64,000 nucleotides of DNA, taken from an uncultured Bacteroidaceae bacterium. GTDB lineage: Bacteria; Bacteroidota; Bacteroidia; Bacteroidales; Bacteroidaceae. How positions within the stretch are numbered: position 1 is the stretch's first letter; each line of letters starts with the position of its first letter. Position numbers and translations under genes: made by a program. Below are positions 7,875 to 16,509 of the stretch, piece by piece. The notes under the pieces are model-generated. The model worked only from the letters and a program-made list of their open reading frames with translations. It was not told the origin of the DNA and did no database searches. Location of the stretch: NCBI GenBank assembly GCA_905234555.1, contig CAJOHO010000003.1:60037-124036 (forward strand), read 5' to 3'.

Positions 7875-10523
7875 ATGATTTATCCTGAAAATTACGAAGA
7901 TAAACTGGAGTTTACGTCCATTCGCGACATTCTCAGTCATCATTGTCTGTGCGAATTAGGTGTTCAGCGTGTGAAGGAGATGAAATTTTCCGACAAGCAC
8001 GACTGGATTTCTCGACAAATTCGTCAGACGACAGAAATGAAGGCAATTCTGCAACTGGGCGATTTTCCCGACCAGAATTTCTATGATCTGCGTCCTGTGT
8101 TGCGTCGCATCCGTATTGATAAGACTTTTATGGATGTTCCCGAACTGTTCGACCTGAAACGTTCGCTCCAAAGCATCTGTTTGGTCGTAGCTTACCTGAG
8201 ACGTACCAAAGATGGAACAAATTCGGACTCCTCAAGTCGTACCCATAACATAGAATCGGATGCATTGTCACATTCACATGAGAAAGCTGACGCAGAATCT
8301 CCGTTATACCCTTATCTTTCCCAGTTGACAAACGATGTGCCGACCTATCCGCATTTGGTAAAACAGATTGAGAGGATTATCGATGAATTGGGCAATATTC
8401 GCGATTCTGCCTCACCCGAACTGGCTCGAATCCGACGCGAGAAAGCCTCTATGTCTGGTCGAATCTCGCGTTTGCTGTCAAATATCCTACAAAGTGCTCA
8501 GGATGAGGGAGTTGTAGATAAGAAGGCAACCCCTACCCTACGCGACGGACGTTTGGTGATTCCTGTAGCTCCTGCTATGAAACGCAAGATTAGCGGTATT
8601 GTTCACGATGAATCAGACACAGGCCGAACGGTTTATATTGAGCCTACGGAGGTGGTTGAAGCTAATAACCGTATCCGAGAACTGGAGAACGAGGAACGAC
8701 GCGAAATCATACGAATCCTGCAGGAAATATCGGCTCTCATTCGTCCGGAAATCAAGGAAATGCTGGATAGTTATGAGTTTCTGGCGGATGTGGATTTCAC
8801 TCGTGCTAAGGCAAAGTTTGCCTTGAGAACCAACGCCATAGAACCCACCATCCAGAATAAACAGGTGTTGGATTGGAGTATGGCTCGACATCCTTTGCTC
8901 CAACTTTCCTTCGAGAAAAAGTTGCCGATGAATGTTGAGAAAAAGTTGCCGACACAGAATCAAAATAACGGTTCCGACACGTCTCCGGATCAACCACGCA
9001 CCATCGTTCCACTCGACATAGAACTACGTGCTCCACACTCCCGAATCCTCCTCATTTCAGGCCCTAATGCTGGTGGTAAGTCCGTGTGTCTCAAGACCGT
9101 AGGCTTACTGCAGTATATGCTTCAATGCGGAATGCCTGTACCGATGGCTGAGAGTAGCATCTGTGGTGTCTTTAAGAACCTTTTCATCGATATTGGCGAC
9201 GAACAGAGTATCGAAAACGACCTCTCTACATATTCTTCCCACCTGCTGAATATGAAGATGATGCTTCGTCATGCTGACAGCACTTCGTTGCTGCTGATTG
9301 ATGAGTTTGGAGGTGGAACGGAACCACAAATCGGAGGCGCTATTGCAGAAGCGATGTTGCGTCGTTTCAACAACAAACATGCCTTTGGTGTTATTACTAC
9401 CCATTATCAGAACCTTAAACACTTTGCTCAGGAAACCAACGGAGTGCAGAACGCAGCCATGCTCTACGATCGCCAGCAGATGCAACCGCTTTTCCAACTG
9501 CGAATCGGTAATCCTGGCTCTTCGTTTGCTGTAGAGATTGCCCGTAAGATAGGCATTCCCGAAGATGTTATCAAAGATGCTTCAGATATCGTTGGAGCCG
9601 ACTATATCAATGCCGACAAATACCTTCAGGATATCGTGCGCGACAAGCGTTATTGGGAGAACAAACGCCAAGCCATCCATCAGCACGAAAAGCGGATGGA
9701 AGAAACAATCGAACGCTACGAATCAGACATAGAAAAACTGCGTGAAGAGAAGCGAAGAATCGTGGCTGAAGCCAAAGAAGAAGCACTTCGACTGTTACAA
9801 GAATCAAATGCACGTATTGAACAGACTATCAAAGATATAAAAGAAGCACAAGCAGAAAAAGAACGTACTAAACTGATACGTCAGGACTTTGCTGATTTCA
9901 AGCAGGAAGTGAAGAATCTGGATGCAGGACTGATGGAGGAGAAGATAGCGCGCCAGATGGAAAAAATCAAAGCTCGCCAGCAACGTCGTGCCGATAAGAA
10001 AAAGGAACGCGCGCAGGAAGGGCACTCCCCCACTCCACAAGCTGCGGCTCCGGCTCCCGTCGTGTTGGAAGAAGGCAGTTATGTGCGTCTGAAAGGACAG
10101 AATACGGTAGGTCAGATTTCACGCATCAACGGCAACGAAGCACAAGTGGTGTTCGGCTCCATCCAGACCAGCGTGAAGCTCAATCGTCTGGAACCCGCTT
10201 CTGCTCCGAAACCGGTGAAGCGAGCCAGCACCTTCGTCAGTCTCCAGACACAGGATTCCATTCGTGAAACCACCCTAAAGTTCAAGCCTGAACTCGATGT
10301 GCGGGGAATGCGGACTGACGAAGCCATTCAGGCTGTCACCTACTTTGTGGATGATGCGTTGGTTGCTTCCGTAGGTCGTCTGAAGATTCTTCACGGAACG
10401 GGCAACGGCATCCTCCGCACCATGATTCGCCAATACCTCAACACCTTACCTGCCGTCTCCGACTTCCACGATGAAGATATCCGCTTTGGAGGCGCAGGCA
10501 TCACAATCGTGGAACTCTTATAA
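7875..10523 (+). CDS. mutS2: MutS2 family endonuclease/ATPase with Smr domain
   Basis: I chose ATG 7875 (MIYPENYEDKLEF) over an in-frame TTG four codons upstream; the promoter spacing fits either, but the family N-terminus fits the ATG. The 882-residue protein has the MutS clamp/lever region, a Walker A loop GPNAGGKS at about residue 396, and an ATPase core with LLIDEFGGGTEP (Walker B) and TTHYQNLKHFA. A long coiled coil follows at about 580-720 (many Glu/Lys/Arg heptads), then a KOW-like segment (GSYVRLKGQNTVGQI). The C-terminal Smr nuclease domain contains LDVRGMRTDEA and LHGTGNG. MutS2 acts on recombination intermediates and, in some bacteria, collided ribosomes. Residues about 116-145 hold a Ser/His-rich insertion that may be lineage-specific. 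Confidence 0.95.
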   Translation: MIYPENYEDKLEFTSIRDILSHHCLCELGVQRVKEMKFSDKHDWISRQIRQTTEMKAILQLGDFPDQNFYDLRPVLRRIRIDKTFMDVPELFDLKRSLQSICLVVAYLRRTKDGTNSDSSSRTHNIESDALSHSHEKADAESPLYPYLSQLTNDVPTYPHLVKQIERIIDELGNIRDSASPELARIRREKASMSGRISRLLSNILQSAQDEGVVDKKATPTLRDGRLVIPVAPAMKRKISGIVHDESDTGRTVYIEPTEVVEANNRIRELENEERREIIRILQEISALIRPEIKEMLDSYEFLADVDFTRAKAKFALRTNAIEPTIQNKQVLDWSMARHPLLQLSFEKKLPMNVEKKLPTQNQNNGSDTSPDQPRTIVPLDIELRAPHSRILLISGPNAGGKSVCLKTVGLLQYMLQCGMPVPMAESSICGVFKNLFIDIGDEQSIENDLSTYSSHLLNMKMMLRHADSTSLLLIDEFGGGTEPQIGGAIAEAMLRRFNNKHAFGVITTHYQNLKHFAQETNGVQNAAMLYDRQQMQPLFQLRIGNPGSSFAVEIARKIGIPEDVIKDASDIVGADYINADKYLQDIVRDKRYWENKRQAIHQHEKRMEETIERYESDIEKLREEKRRIVAEAKEEALRLLQESNARIEQTIKDIKEAQAEKERTKLIRQDFADFKQEVKNLDAGLMEEKIARQMEKIKARQQRRADKKKERAQEGHSPTPQAAAPAPVVLEEGSYVRLKGQNTVGQISRINGNEAQVVFGSIQTSVKLNRLEPASAPKPVKRASTFVSLQTQDSIRETTLKFKPELDVRGMRTDEAIQAVTYFVDDALVASVGRLKILHGTGNGILRTMIRQYLNTLPAVSDFHDEDIRFGGAGITIVELL

Positions 10524-10569
10524 ATGGAAACTCATATTTCGCAAGCAAGCGCGACAGAACTCTTATAAA
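10512..10569. repeat. 13-bp direct repeat duplicating the mutS2 3' end
   Basis: GAACTCTTATAAA occurs at 10512-10524, where it spans the last codons and stop of mutS2, and again at 10557-10569, just before the terminator stem. The 32 bases between are not otherwise repeated. This looks like a local duplication or a small insertion flanked by repeats. Confidence 0.55.
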
Positions 10570-10570
10570 A

Positions 10571-10607
10571 AACCGCTGGACACGAAGTTCAGCGGTTCTT
10601 TTTCTTT
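10571..10607. terminator. Bidirectional terminator mutS2 / holin-like gene
   Basis: AACCGCTG (10571-10578) pairs with CAGCGGTT (10590-10597), followed by CTTTTTCTTTTT on the plus strand and, on the minus strand, by TTTTTATAAG. The last bases of the minus-strand gene (stop 10591-10589) lie inside the stem. Confidence 0.8.
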
Positions 10608-11164
10608 TTCAGCATCTTGCGAAGCTTGGAGAGGGTGCGATAGGTTTTGTAGGCTGTGATACCGTACGAGACGTAACGACCTATCTTTGAGCCGTTTTTG
10701 TCGTCATCCGAAGATCCAGACATCGTCATCCGTGCTTTGTCCTTCATGCGTTCCTGGAGCAGCTGAAGTTGGTACTGAGTCTTCAGTTTCTCCACTTCCA
10801 GACCATGCTTCATGCGTTCGTCCTTAAAGAACGAATGCTGGAACTTCTTCTGTAGCGGACGTACGATCAACGCCTTGCGAACCAGCAAAACCAGCACACA
10901 AAGCAACAGCCAGCCCACACCTACCAGAGCATACGACAAAGCGAGATCGCCTGTCAGAACTGTAAGTCGGTGGGCTGCAAAGATGCTCAGACATCCGATG
11001 GCTATCAGCACGAATACCAACAGGATAGCACCCAGCACCAATGCACCAACGATGGACGACAGTTTGTCGGCAGCTTCCAGCTTCGCATAACGCTGCACCA
11101 GTCGCCACCATCGCTTACCGTCGTCTATCGTTTGCTGCACAGGACTTTTCACTTTGCTTTTCAT
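10589..11164 (-). CDS. Phage-holin-family-like inner-membrane protein
   Basis: The 191-residue protein begins with a basic/amphipathic segment and has two adjacent transmembrane helices at about 38-62 and 77-97 (IVGALVLGAILLVFVLIAIGC; ALVGVGWLLLCVLVLLV). A long charged cytoplasmic tail rich in Lys, Met and Gln follows, ending KKKKNR. This architecture matches the chromosomal 'phage holin family' (Holin-X/DUF1469-like) proteins of Bacteroidota, which pair with YtxH proteins and are not associated with prophage. It lies 15 bp downstream of the YtxH gene and is almost certainly co-transcribed. The role is probably envelope or stress related, but is not experimentally assigned in this family. Confidence 0.7.
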   Translation of the reverse strand: MKSKVKSPVQQTIDDGKRWWRLVQRYAKLEAADKLSSIVGALVLGAILLVFVLIAIGCLSIFAAHRLTVLTGDLALSYALVGVGWLLLCVLVLLVRKALIVRPLQKKFQHSFFKDERMKHGLEVEKLKTQYQLQLLQERMKDKARMTMSGSSDDDKNGSKIGRYVSYGITAYKTYRTLSKLRKMLKKKKNR

Positions 11165-11179
11165 GCTTTAGAACACACC

Positions 11180-11383
11180 TTAAGCTTCCTCTGTTGCCTG
11201 GTCGATGTCCTCCACCAGTTCATCTAAATCGCTTTTACCGATTTTGATGCCGTGCTTGCGGAGAGCTTCCTTGATTTTACGACGCTGGTCAACACCCTTT
11301 TCAGGAGCAAAAAGGAGACCGAGAGTAGCACCTACGGCGATGCCGCCAATGAATGTAGCAGCAATTGCAATACCTTTTTTCAT
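11180..11383 (-). CDS. YtxH-like small membrane protein
   Basis: A 67-residue protein with one N-terminal glycine-rich helix (IAAATFIGGIAVGATLGLLF), then the family signature APEKG and a charged helix (RRKIKEALRKHG) ending in an acidic tail. YtxH proteins are general-stress or envelope proteins of unknown biochemistry. It is the first gene of a two-gene operon with the holin-like gene. A promoter with both boxes lies upstream (TTTG 11554-11557, TAAATTTG 11527-11534, minus strand), leaving a leader of about 140 bases. Confidence 0.8.
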   Translation of the reverse strand: MKKGIAIAATFIGGIAVGATLGLLFAPEKGVDQRRKIKEALRKHGIKIGKSDLDELVEDIDQATEEA

Positions 11384-11526
11384 AATACAGAATTTTTTTT
11401 GTTAGTAATAATTGTTAGTCTTCTTCGAATTTTTACCGATGAAATCGAATAAAATCTGCATGATGCTTCATCAAAACAGTTCAGTCGGATTTCAACAATT
11501 TTTGTCCGAAGATGTATTTTAGGCTC

Positions 11527-11557
11527 CAAATTTATGGTTTTTTTTTCAAAATGCAAA
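11527..11557 (-). promoter_or_regulatory. Promoter of the ytxH/holin-like operon
   Basis: Minus-strand TTTG (11554-11557), 19-base spacer, TAAATTTG (11527-11534). Confidence 0.65.
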
Positions 11558-11595
11558 CAAATATTCAATGTTTAACAATTTTTTAGTGCAAAACA

Positions 11596-11627
11596 TTTGT
11601 TTTACATGAAAGAAAGCCGTAATTTCG
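11596..11627 (+). promoter_or_regulatory. Promoter of the SPOR lipoprotein gene
   Basis: TTTG (11596-11599), 20-base spacer, TAATTTCG (11620-11627; one base off the -7 consensus). The chosen ATG is 11677. Confidence 0.6.
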
Positions 11628-11676
11628 CACAATGAAACTAAAAAAGTCACCAAACATATCAACAAAATATCCATTT

Positions 11677-12156
11677 ATGAAAAAAAATCTATTCCTCGGC
11701 CTCACACTTCTCGTAGGCCTTTCCGTAGTTAGTTGCAAAACTAAAGAGAGTTCATTCAAAAAAGCCTATGAGCAGGCTAAGGCAGAAGAGATGGCCCAGC
11801 AGCAGACTCCTCAGCGTCAGCAGCCCGTACAGGTCACTCCAGTTCAGACCAACACCCAGAACGACCCAGTTGATACGAACGTGAAGGTTCAGACTGAGCG
11901 TCTCGATGTTCTCAATGGTGGTTCCCTGAAGGCTTACAACGTGGTTTGCGGTTCTTTCAAGAGTGCTGACAACGCCAACAATCTGCGCAACACCCTCGTG
12001 AATGCAGGCTATAACGCACAGGTGGCTAAGAATCCAGAGACTGGTATGCTTCGCGTCATTGCTTCCTCTTTCGACGACAAGACCGATGCCGTTCGTTCTC
12101 GCAACGACCTCCGCGCTAAATATCCTGACGCTTGGATTCTCTACCGCACTTATTAA
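11677..12156 (+). CDS. SPOR-domain lipoprotein
   Basis: ATG 11677 is preferred over an in-frame ATG 45 bases upstream because a lipoprotein signal begins exactly here (MKKNLFLGL, lipobox VVSC with Cys20). Residues 24-75 are a Gln/Thr/Pro-rich flexible linker. Residues about 85-159 form a SPOR domain (VVCGSFKSADNANNLRNTL; MLRVIASSFDDK), which in characterised relatives binds glycan strands stripped of stem peptides at the division site. The mature protein therefore probably tethers the outer membrane to septal peptidoglycan. It is a single gene followed by a strong terminator. The specific partner is not evident. Confidence 0.85.
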   Translation: MKKNLFLGLTLLVGLSVVSCKTKESSFKKAYEQAKAEEMAQQQTPQRQQPVQVTPVQTNTQNDPVDTNVKVQTERLDVLNGGSLKAYNVVCGSFKSADNANNLRNTLVNAGYNAQVAKNPETGMLRVIASSFDDKTDAVRSRNDLRAKYPDAWILYRTY

Positions 12157-12176
12157 TCATCATCCATTAACAGAAC

Positions 12177-12215
12177 AACCTCCTATCTGGTCGTGTGCCG
12201 GACAGGAGGTTTTTA
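12177..12215 (+). terminator. Terminator after the SPOR gene
   Basis: The 14-nt arms AACCTCCTATCTGG (12177-12190) and CCGGACAGGAGGTT (12198-12211) pair across a 7-base loop with two G-T/wobble-type positions, followed by a T-run. Confidence 0.8.
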
Positions 12216-12283
12216 GTTTCCACACCTAATAATATACAACTGATAGACGAAGCCACCCGAAAACTGTAGGCAGGCCTGGTTCA

Positions 12284-13126
12284 TCAACGTGAAAGTTCGC
12301 GGATTTTGAGGTCGGGCGTAATGACGGCAGAAACATTCCAATGGATGCTCCGTTCCGATTTATCCGGATCGCGCGGAACGTAGTGAACCGTCATTCCGAA
12401 TTTTGCAGAATATACAAACGGACGATAACGTGGAATTTTGTGGATAAGTACAGAATCCATCGTGTAAATCAGACGATAATCCTGACGACGGACAGAATCC
12501 ATGAGGTGGCATACATCTTCGGGTGTGAAGTGATGGTGGTTCCAGTAATCCACTTCAGGAGCAAGGGTTTCCACAACAGCTGAATCACCACTCTGGAACG
12601 CGATGAAATGGCGAATCAACAGGTCGCGGACATCACGTTTCTCCAGGTCCGTTAGTTTAATCACCACACCCTTGAACTTATTATATCGTGTCTGCGCATC
12701 GTGCCGATGCAGTCCATTGGGATAGTTGCAGAGGTATTCCTCGTAGGAAGCTTCCGTATTCGTATTTACAGCCTCGGCATAGTCGATATGGTCAATCTGC
12801 TCCAGGGCAGGTTGACGGTAGAAACCCTCAGGATGCTCGTCGAGAAACTGCACAATCTCCATACGGGTGGGATAGTTCTTCATGAGCGTAATCCAGTCGT
12901 TTCGCTCCGACAGGACGCGGCTTTTCAGGTTCTCAGCCGTGTATTGATGAGCACCCTTGGGATAGTTCATCTGGTAGAGGTTGAGAGCATTCAGGAGTGA
13001 GTCGGTCTTCACCTCCAGTTTCAGGCGAAGAATATCGTTCCATAGTTCTTCCCCACCCTCCAGCTTAGAGGTACATGCTGCCAAAATGACAGCAGAAATG
13101 ACAAGGTATCGTAGGTTTTTTCTCAT
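12284..13126 (-). CDS. Lipoprotein of unknown function
   Basis: A 280-residue protein with a lipoprotein signal (MRKNLRYLVI, lipobox LAAC, Cys18). The body contains two or three similar segments of the type 'Y-x-x-x-YP-x-G-x-x-x' (QMNYPKGAHQYTAE near 51-64; NYPTRMEIVQFLDEHPEGFYR near 84-104; YLCNYPNGLHRHDAQ near 131-145), each a short helix pair, reminiscent of degenerate TPR-like repeats. The C-terminal third is beta-rich (YRPFVYSAKFGMTVHYV). I do not recognise a named family. It is divergent from rsmG, with which it shares an 87-bp promoter region. Probably outer-membrane anchored, facing the periplasm. Confidence 0.75.
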   Translation of the reverse strand: MRKNLRYLVISAVILAACTSKLEGGEELWNDILRLKLEVKTDSLLNALNLYQMNYPKGAHQYTAENLKSRVLSERNDWITLMKNYPTRMEIVQFLDEHPEGFYRQPALEQIDHIDYAEAVNTNTEASYEEYLCNYPNGLHRHDAQTRYNKFKGVVIKLTDLEKRDVRDLLIRHFIAFQSGDSAVVETLAPEVDYWNHHHFTPEDVCHLMDSVRRQDYRLIYTMDSVLIHKIPRYRPFVYSAKFGMTVHYVPRDPDKSERSIHWNVSAVITPDLKIRELSR

Positions 13127-13146
13127 TGCTTCGTCGATTTTCGCTG

Positions 13147-13154
13147 CAAATTTA
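13147..13154 (-). promoter_or_regulatory. Promoter (-7 box) of the 12284-13126 lipoprotein gene
   Basis: Minus-strand TAAATTTG followed by CAGCG, about 20 bases before the ATG at 13126. It overlaps the upstream flank of the divergent rsmG promoter, so the two polymerases would compete. Confidence 0.5.
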
Positions 13155-13162
13155 GTTAAAAT

Positions 13163-13194
13163 TTTGTGTAATCGTGCTTTTTTTAGTAATTTTG
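13163..13194 (+). promoter_or_regulatory. rsmG promoter
   Basis: TTTG (13163-13166), 20-base spacer, TAATTTTG (13187-13194); ATG at 13214. A clean consensus match. Confidence 0.75.
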
Positions 13195-13213
13195 CAACGT
13201 AATTCTTAGAAAT

Positions 13214-13834
13214 ATGGAGATAATCAGAAAATATTTCCCCAATTTATCGCCTTTGCAGGAGCAACAGATGGGTGCTTTGGCTGCGCTTTATGCCGACTGG
13301 AACAGCAAGATCAACGTCATTTCCCGCAAGGACATCGACAATCTCTACGAACATCACGTGCTGCACAGTCTGGCAATCGCCAAACTGATCAACTTCAAGA
13401 CAGGCAGTCGTGTGATGGATCTGGGTTGTGGCGGTGGTTTTCCAGGCATTCCCCTTGCCATTCTGTTTTCAGAAGTACGATTCCATCTGGTTGACAGCAT
13501 CGGCAAGAAAGTCCGTGTAGCAAGTGAGGTGGCAAATGCAGTAGGTCTGAAGAATGTGGAATTCTCACACGCGCGCGGTGAAGATATAAAAGGTAAGGAC
13601 TACGATTTCGTGGTTACTCGTGCCGTGATGCCGCTATCCGATTTGGTGAAGTGTGTGAAGAAGAATATCAGCAACGAGCAGAAGAATGCCCTGCCCAACG
13701 GAATTATCGCGTTGAAAGGTGGAGAGTTGGAACAGGAAATGGCTCCGATGAAACACCATTGCACCGTCTGGAACATTTCCGACTGGTTCGAGGAAGAGTG
13801 GTTCGAAACCAAAAAAGTAGTTCACGTCTGCTAA
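13214..13834 (+). CDS. rsmG: 16S rRNA (guanine-527-N7)-methyltransferase
   Basis: RsmG uses S-adenosylmethionine to methylate G527 of 16S rRNA; loss gives low-level streptomycin resistance in other bacteria. The 206-residue length is normal. NVISRKDIDNLYEHHVLHSLA (about residues 33-53, cited in part) is the conserved N-terminal signature. MDLGCGGGFPGIPLA at about 70-84 is the SAM-binding loop, and VVTRAVMPLSDLV (about 132-144) is motif IV. It heads the plus-strand run to the agmatine-deiminase-like gene, but the 66-bp gap to the next gene contains a heptamer array. Confidence 0.93.
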   Translation: MEIIRKYFPNLSPLQEQQMGALAALYADWNSKINVISRKDIDNLYEHHVLHSLAIAKLINFKTGSRVMDLGCGGGFPGIPLAILFSEVRFHLVDSIGKKVRVASEVANAVGLKNVEFSHARGEDIKGKDYDFVVTRAVMPLSDLVKCVKKNISNEQKNALPNGIIALKGGELEQEMAPMKHHCTVWNISDWFEEEWFETKKVVHVC

Positions 13835-13858
13835 CCTCCATTAAGCATTGTTGAATGT

Positions 13859-13893
13859 ATTCTTCACTCTTCACTTAATACTCTTCACTTAAT
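13859..13893. repeat. CTTCACT heptamer array
   Basis: CTTCACT occurs three times, interleaved with TAATA, filling the rsmG-MBL gap. The 17-mer ATTCTTCACTCTTCACT (13859-13875) recurs exactly at 47735-47751, inside a coding region. Confidence 0.75.
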
Positions 13894-13900
13894 AAAAAAT

Positions 13901-14563
13901 ATGGCCTTAGAAATCAAGCGGTTCATATCGAACCCAATAGAAGAGAATACCTATCTGGTGTGGGATTCCGAGACAAAGGAAGCCGGACTGATCGACTGCG
14001 GCTGTTTCGGAGAAGACGAATGGCTGAAAATCCAGCATTTCATCGACAATAACGGTCTCACGCTGAAGCAGCTGTGCTGTACCCACGCCCACTTCGACCA
14101 CATCCTGGGCATGGGCTTTGCCGAACACAAATACGGCGTGAAGTCCAAATGTCCTGTGGGCGATGTGCCCCTGTGGTTCAAGGTGGAAGAACAGGTCGTG
14201 ATGTTCATGGGCGGCTTTGCAGCCAAGCATGTAGAAGGTCTGCGACTGATGACTTCACCCAAGAGTATCGCAGAAGGCGACGAACTGAACATCGGTCAGT
14301 ATAAGTTCGAGGTCATCGGCACACCAGGTCATTCGCAAGGTGGCGTCTGCTTCTACTGCCAGCAGGAGAACGTCCTATTCAGCGGCGACACGCTCTTTCA
14401 GGGAAGCATCGGACGAACCGACCTCGAAGGCGGCAGCTACCCCACCCTCATCCGTAGCCTGCAGGAGAAAGTCTTTACCCTTCCTCCTCAGACGAGAGTG
14501 CTGGCGGGACATGGCGGCGAAACCACCATCGACTACGAAATCAAGTACAATCCCTACGTGTAA
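13901..14563 (+). CDS. MBL-fold metallo-hydrolase (glyoxalase II-like)
   Basis: The 220-residue protein carries the zinc-binding THAHFDH motif at about residues 62-68. Further metal ligands are in GTPGHSQGG (about 145-153), FSGDTLF (about 164-170) and AGHGGET (about 205-211). The fold and length are those of the small glyoxalase II-like hydrolases that Bacteroidota carry; the true substrate (hydroxyacyl-thioester or persulfide) cannot be told from sequence. It has no signal peptide and is cytosolic. It lies 66 bp after rsmG and 59 bp before the sigma-54 activator. Confidence 0.85.
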   Translation: MALEIKRFISNPIEENTYLVWDSETKEAGLIDCGCFGEDEWLKIQHFIDNNGLTLKQLCCTHAHFDHILGMGFAEHKYGVKSKCPVGDVPLWFKVEEQVVMFMGGFAAKHVEGLRLMTSPKSIAEGDELNIGQYKFEVIGTPGHSQGGVCFYCQQENVLFSGDTLFQGSIGRTDLEGGSYPTLIRSLQEKVFTLPPQTRVLAGHGGETTIDYEIKYNPYV

Positions 14564-14622
14564 ACATCCAGGCATTCCTCAGAACAGCCCTCAACTCGTT
14601 TACCCGTCAACCATCATAGCCA

Positions 14623-15888
14623 ATGAATATCAACAGAGAATTGCAAAGCGTGAAGCAGCGGTACGGCATCGTCGGCAACAGCGATGAACTCAACCGTGCC
14701 CTCGACATCGCCATTCAGGTGGCGCCTACCGAACTGTCCGTACTTATCGAGGGTGAAAACGGCGTTGGAAAGGAAGCGTTGCCACGCATCATCCACGACA
14801 ACTCCACCCGCAAGCATCAGAAATACTTCGCCATCAACTGCGGATCCATACCCGAAGGCACCATCGACTCCGAGCTGTTCGGACATGAGAAAGGCGCTTT
14901 CACGGGTGCGGTTGGTGAACACGAAGGCTACTTCGGAGCAGCCAACAAAGGCACGCTTTTTCTCGATGAAGTGGGCGAATTACCCCTCTCCACACAAGTG
15001 CGTCTGCTGCGTGTGCTGGAGACAGGCGAATACCTGCGTGTCGGTTCCAACGAAGTAAGAAAGACCGATGTGCGCATCATCGCTGCCACCAACGTCAAGA
15101 TGAAGAAAGCCATTCGCGAAGGACGTTTCCGCGAAGACCTCTACTACCGTCTGGCTACTATCCCTATCACGATGCCGCCGCTTCGAGAACGTGGTCGCGA
15201 CATCGAACTGCTCTTCCGCAAGTTTGCTGCCGACGTGGCTGAGAAATACCGTCTCGACCCCATCTACCTCACGCCCGAAGCGCTCCAGCTGCTCAACGCC
15301 TACAAATGGCCAGGCAACATCCGACAGCTCAAGAACGTGGTGGAAAACCTCAGCATCGTGTCCAGAGAACGAGAAATCACAGCTGAACGCCTGCAGGAAT
15401 TAGGCATTACCGACGACCGTTCCGCTCAGGGCGGACTGGTGCTAGCAAGAGACGTAAGCAAGAGCCGAGGCGAAGAAACCTACGAGACCGAACGAGGTCT
15501 GCTGTGGCAACAACTCTTCACGCTCAGCCAGGAAATCAAGGAACTGAAGGAACTCATCAACCGTAACGCCAAGGCAACACCTGCCGATGTAGCTGAATAT
15601 CTGAGCTATAGCCCCGTCGCCACAGACAGCGGCATCGTCATCCAGCGTCCGCAGGACAAGAAGAACGCACAGTCTGCCAACATCCCTTCAGCACCCGAAG
15701 AGGAGGATATTCAGACCGCAGAAGCCTACGTCGAGGACCTGCCCCGTTCCATTAAGGAACAGAACGCACAAATCATTCTCGAATCGCTCAAGCGCAACCG
15801 TTACAACCGCAAGAAAGCGGCAAAGGAATTAGGAATCAGCGAACGCACCATCTATCGCAAAATTCGCGATTTAGGACTCGACGCGTAA
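14623..15888 (+). CDS. Sigma-54-dependent transcriptional activator without receiver domain
   Basis: A bacterial enhancer-binding protein of 421 residues. The AAA+ core begins almost at the N-terminus: Walker A GENGVGKE near residue 44, the sigma-54 contact loop GAFTGA near 92, Walker B TLFLDEVGELP near 110, and arginine-finger/sensor regions (PLRERGRDIELL; WPGNIRQLKN). A variable linker (about 265-375) joins it to a C-terminal Fis-type helix-turn-helix (NRKKAAKELGISERTIYRKI). There is no response-regulator receiver, so activity must be controlled by expression or ligand. It is followed 15 bp later by the LptE-like gene, an arrangement I recall as common in Bacteroidota. Confidence 0.92.
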   Translation: MNINRELQSVKQRYGIVGNSDELNRALDIAIQVAPTELSVLIEGENGVGKEALPRIIHDNSTRKHQKYFAINCGSIPEGTIDSELFGHEKGAFTGAVGEHEGYFGAANKGTLFLDEVGELPLSTQVRLLRVLETGEYLRVGSNEVRKTDVRIIAATNVKMKKAIREGRFREDLYYRLATIPITMPPLRERGRDIELLFRKFAADVAEKYRLDPIYLTPEALQLLNAYKWPGNIRQLKNVVENLSIVSREREITAERLQELGITDDRSAQGGLVLARDVSKSRGEETYETERGLLWQQLFTLSQEIKELKELINRNAKATPADVAEYLSYSPVATDSGIVIQRPQDKKNAQSANIPSAPEEEDIQTAEAYVEDLPRSIKEQNAQIILESLKRNRYNRKKAAKELGISERTIYRKIRDLGLDA

Positions 15889-15903
15889 TCCAGAATCATT
15901 AAG

Positions 15904-16458
15904 ATGAAAGCAGAAAAACGAGATAAAAGAAGAACCTTCCGAGGACGCTTTACGCCTTGGAAATGGCTTACGGCATGGACACTCGCCATCGTCCTTGCTG
16001 GCTGTTCCGTCAGCATCTCGCTCAACGGCTCCAGCATCGACTACACGAAGGTAAAATCCATCAGCGTAGATAAATTCCCCATCCGCTGTGCCTACGTCTG
16101 GGCACCGATGGAATCGATGTTTTACAACAGTCTGAGCGACGAATACAGCAACAAAACCAAGCTCCAGGTGCTCAAGCGTGGAGGCGATTTGCAGCTCTCA
16201 GGCGAAATTACCGAATACTCACAGCTCAACAAATCTATTGCCAGCGACGGATTTGCCTCGCAGACGCAGCTGAAGATGACCGTCAACGTACGCTTCGTCA
16301 ACAACACCAAGCATGAGGAAGATTTCGAGAAATCCTTCACGGCAACTGCAGAATACGACTCCTCGCAGCAACTCAACGCCGTGCAGGAAGAACTCGTACA
16401 GCAAATGATCGACGACATCGTTGACCAGATATTCAACGCCACCGTCGCCAACTGGTAA
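15904..16458 (+). CDS. lptE: LptE-like LPS-assembly lipoprotein
   Basis: A 184-residue lipoprotein with an unusually long basic N-terminus (about 18 residues, RDKRRTFRGR) before the hydrophobic stretch and lipobox VLAGC (Cys34). Internal Met codons do not offer a better start. The mature domain (SISLNGSSIDYTKVKSISV; beta strands; C-terminal helix QEELVQQMIDDIVDQIF) matches the Bacteroidota LptE family, which plugs the LptD barrel during lipopolysaccharide insertion. It lies 15 bp after the sigma-54 activator and is probably co-transcribed. The gene symbol rests on family resemblance and context rather than alignment. Confidence 0.8.
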   Translation: MKAEKRDKRRTFRGRFTPWKWLTAWTLAIVLAGCSVSISLNGSSIDYTKVKSISVDKFPIRCAYVWAPMESMFYNSLSDEYSNKTKLQVLKRGGDLQLSGEITEYSQLNKSIASDGFASQTQLKMTVNVRFVNNTKHEEDFEKSFTATAEYDSSQQLNAVQEELVQQMIDDIVDQIFNATVANW

Positions 16459-16509
16459 TTCTTTTATTTACAACCATTTTCAATTCTCCTTTGGCAAGCC
16501 AATACCATC

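Noticed and set aside
947-10537. ATGGAAACTCATAT shared at 947-960 and 10524-10537
   Set aside because: Chance pairs of identical 14-mers are expected in 64 kb; nothing else links the two sites.
10589-11383. Prophage remnant suggested by the holin-like gene
   Set aside because: No endolysin, integrase or structural gene is near; the pairing with YtxH is typical of a chromosomal envelope operon.
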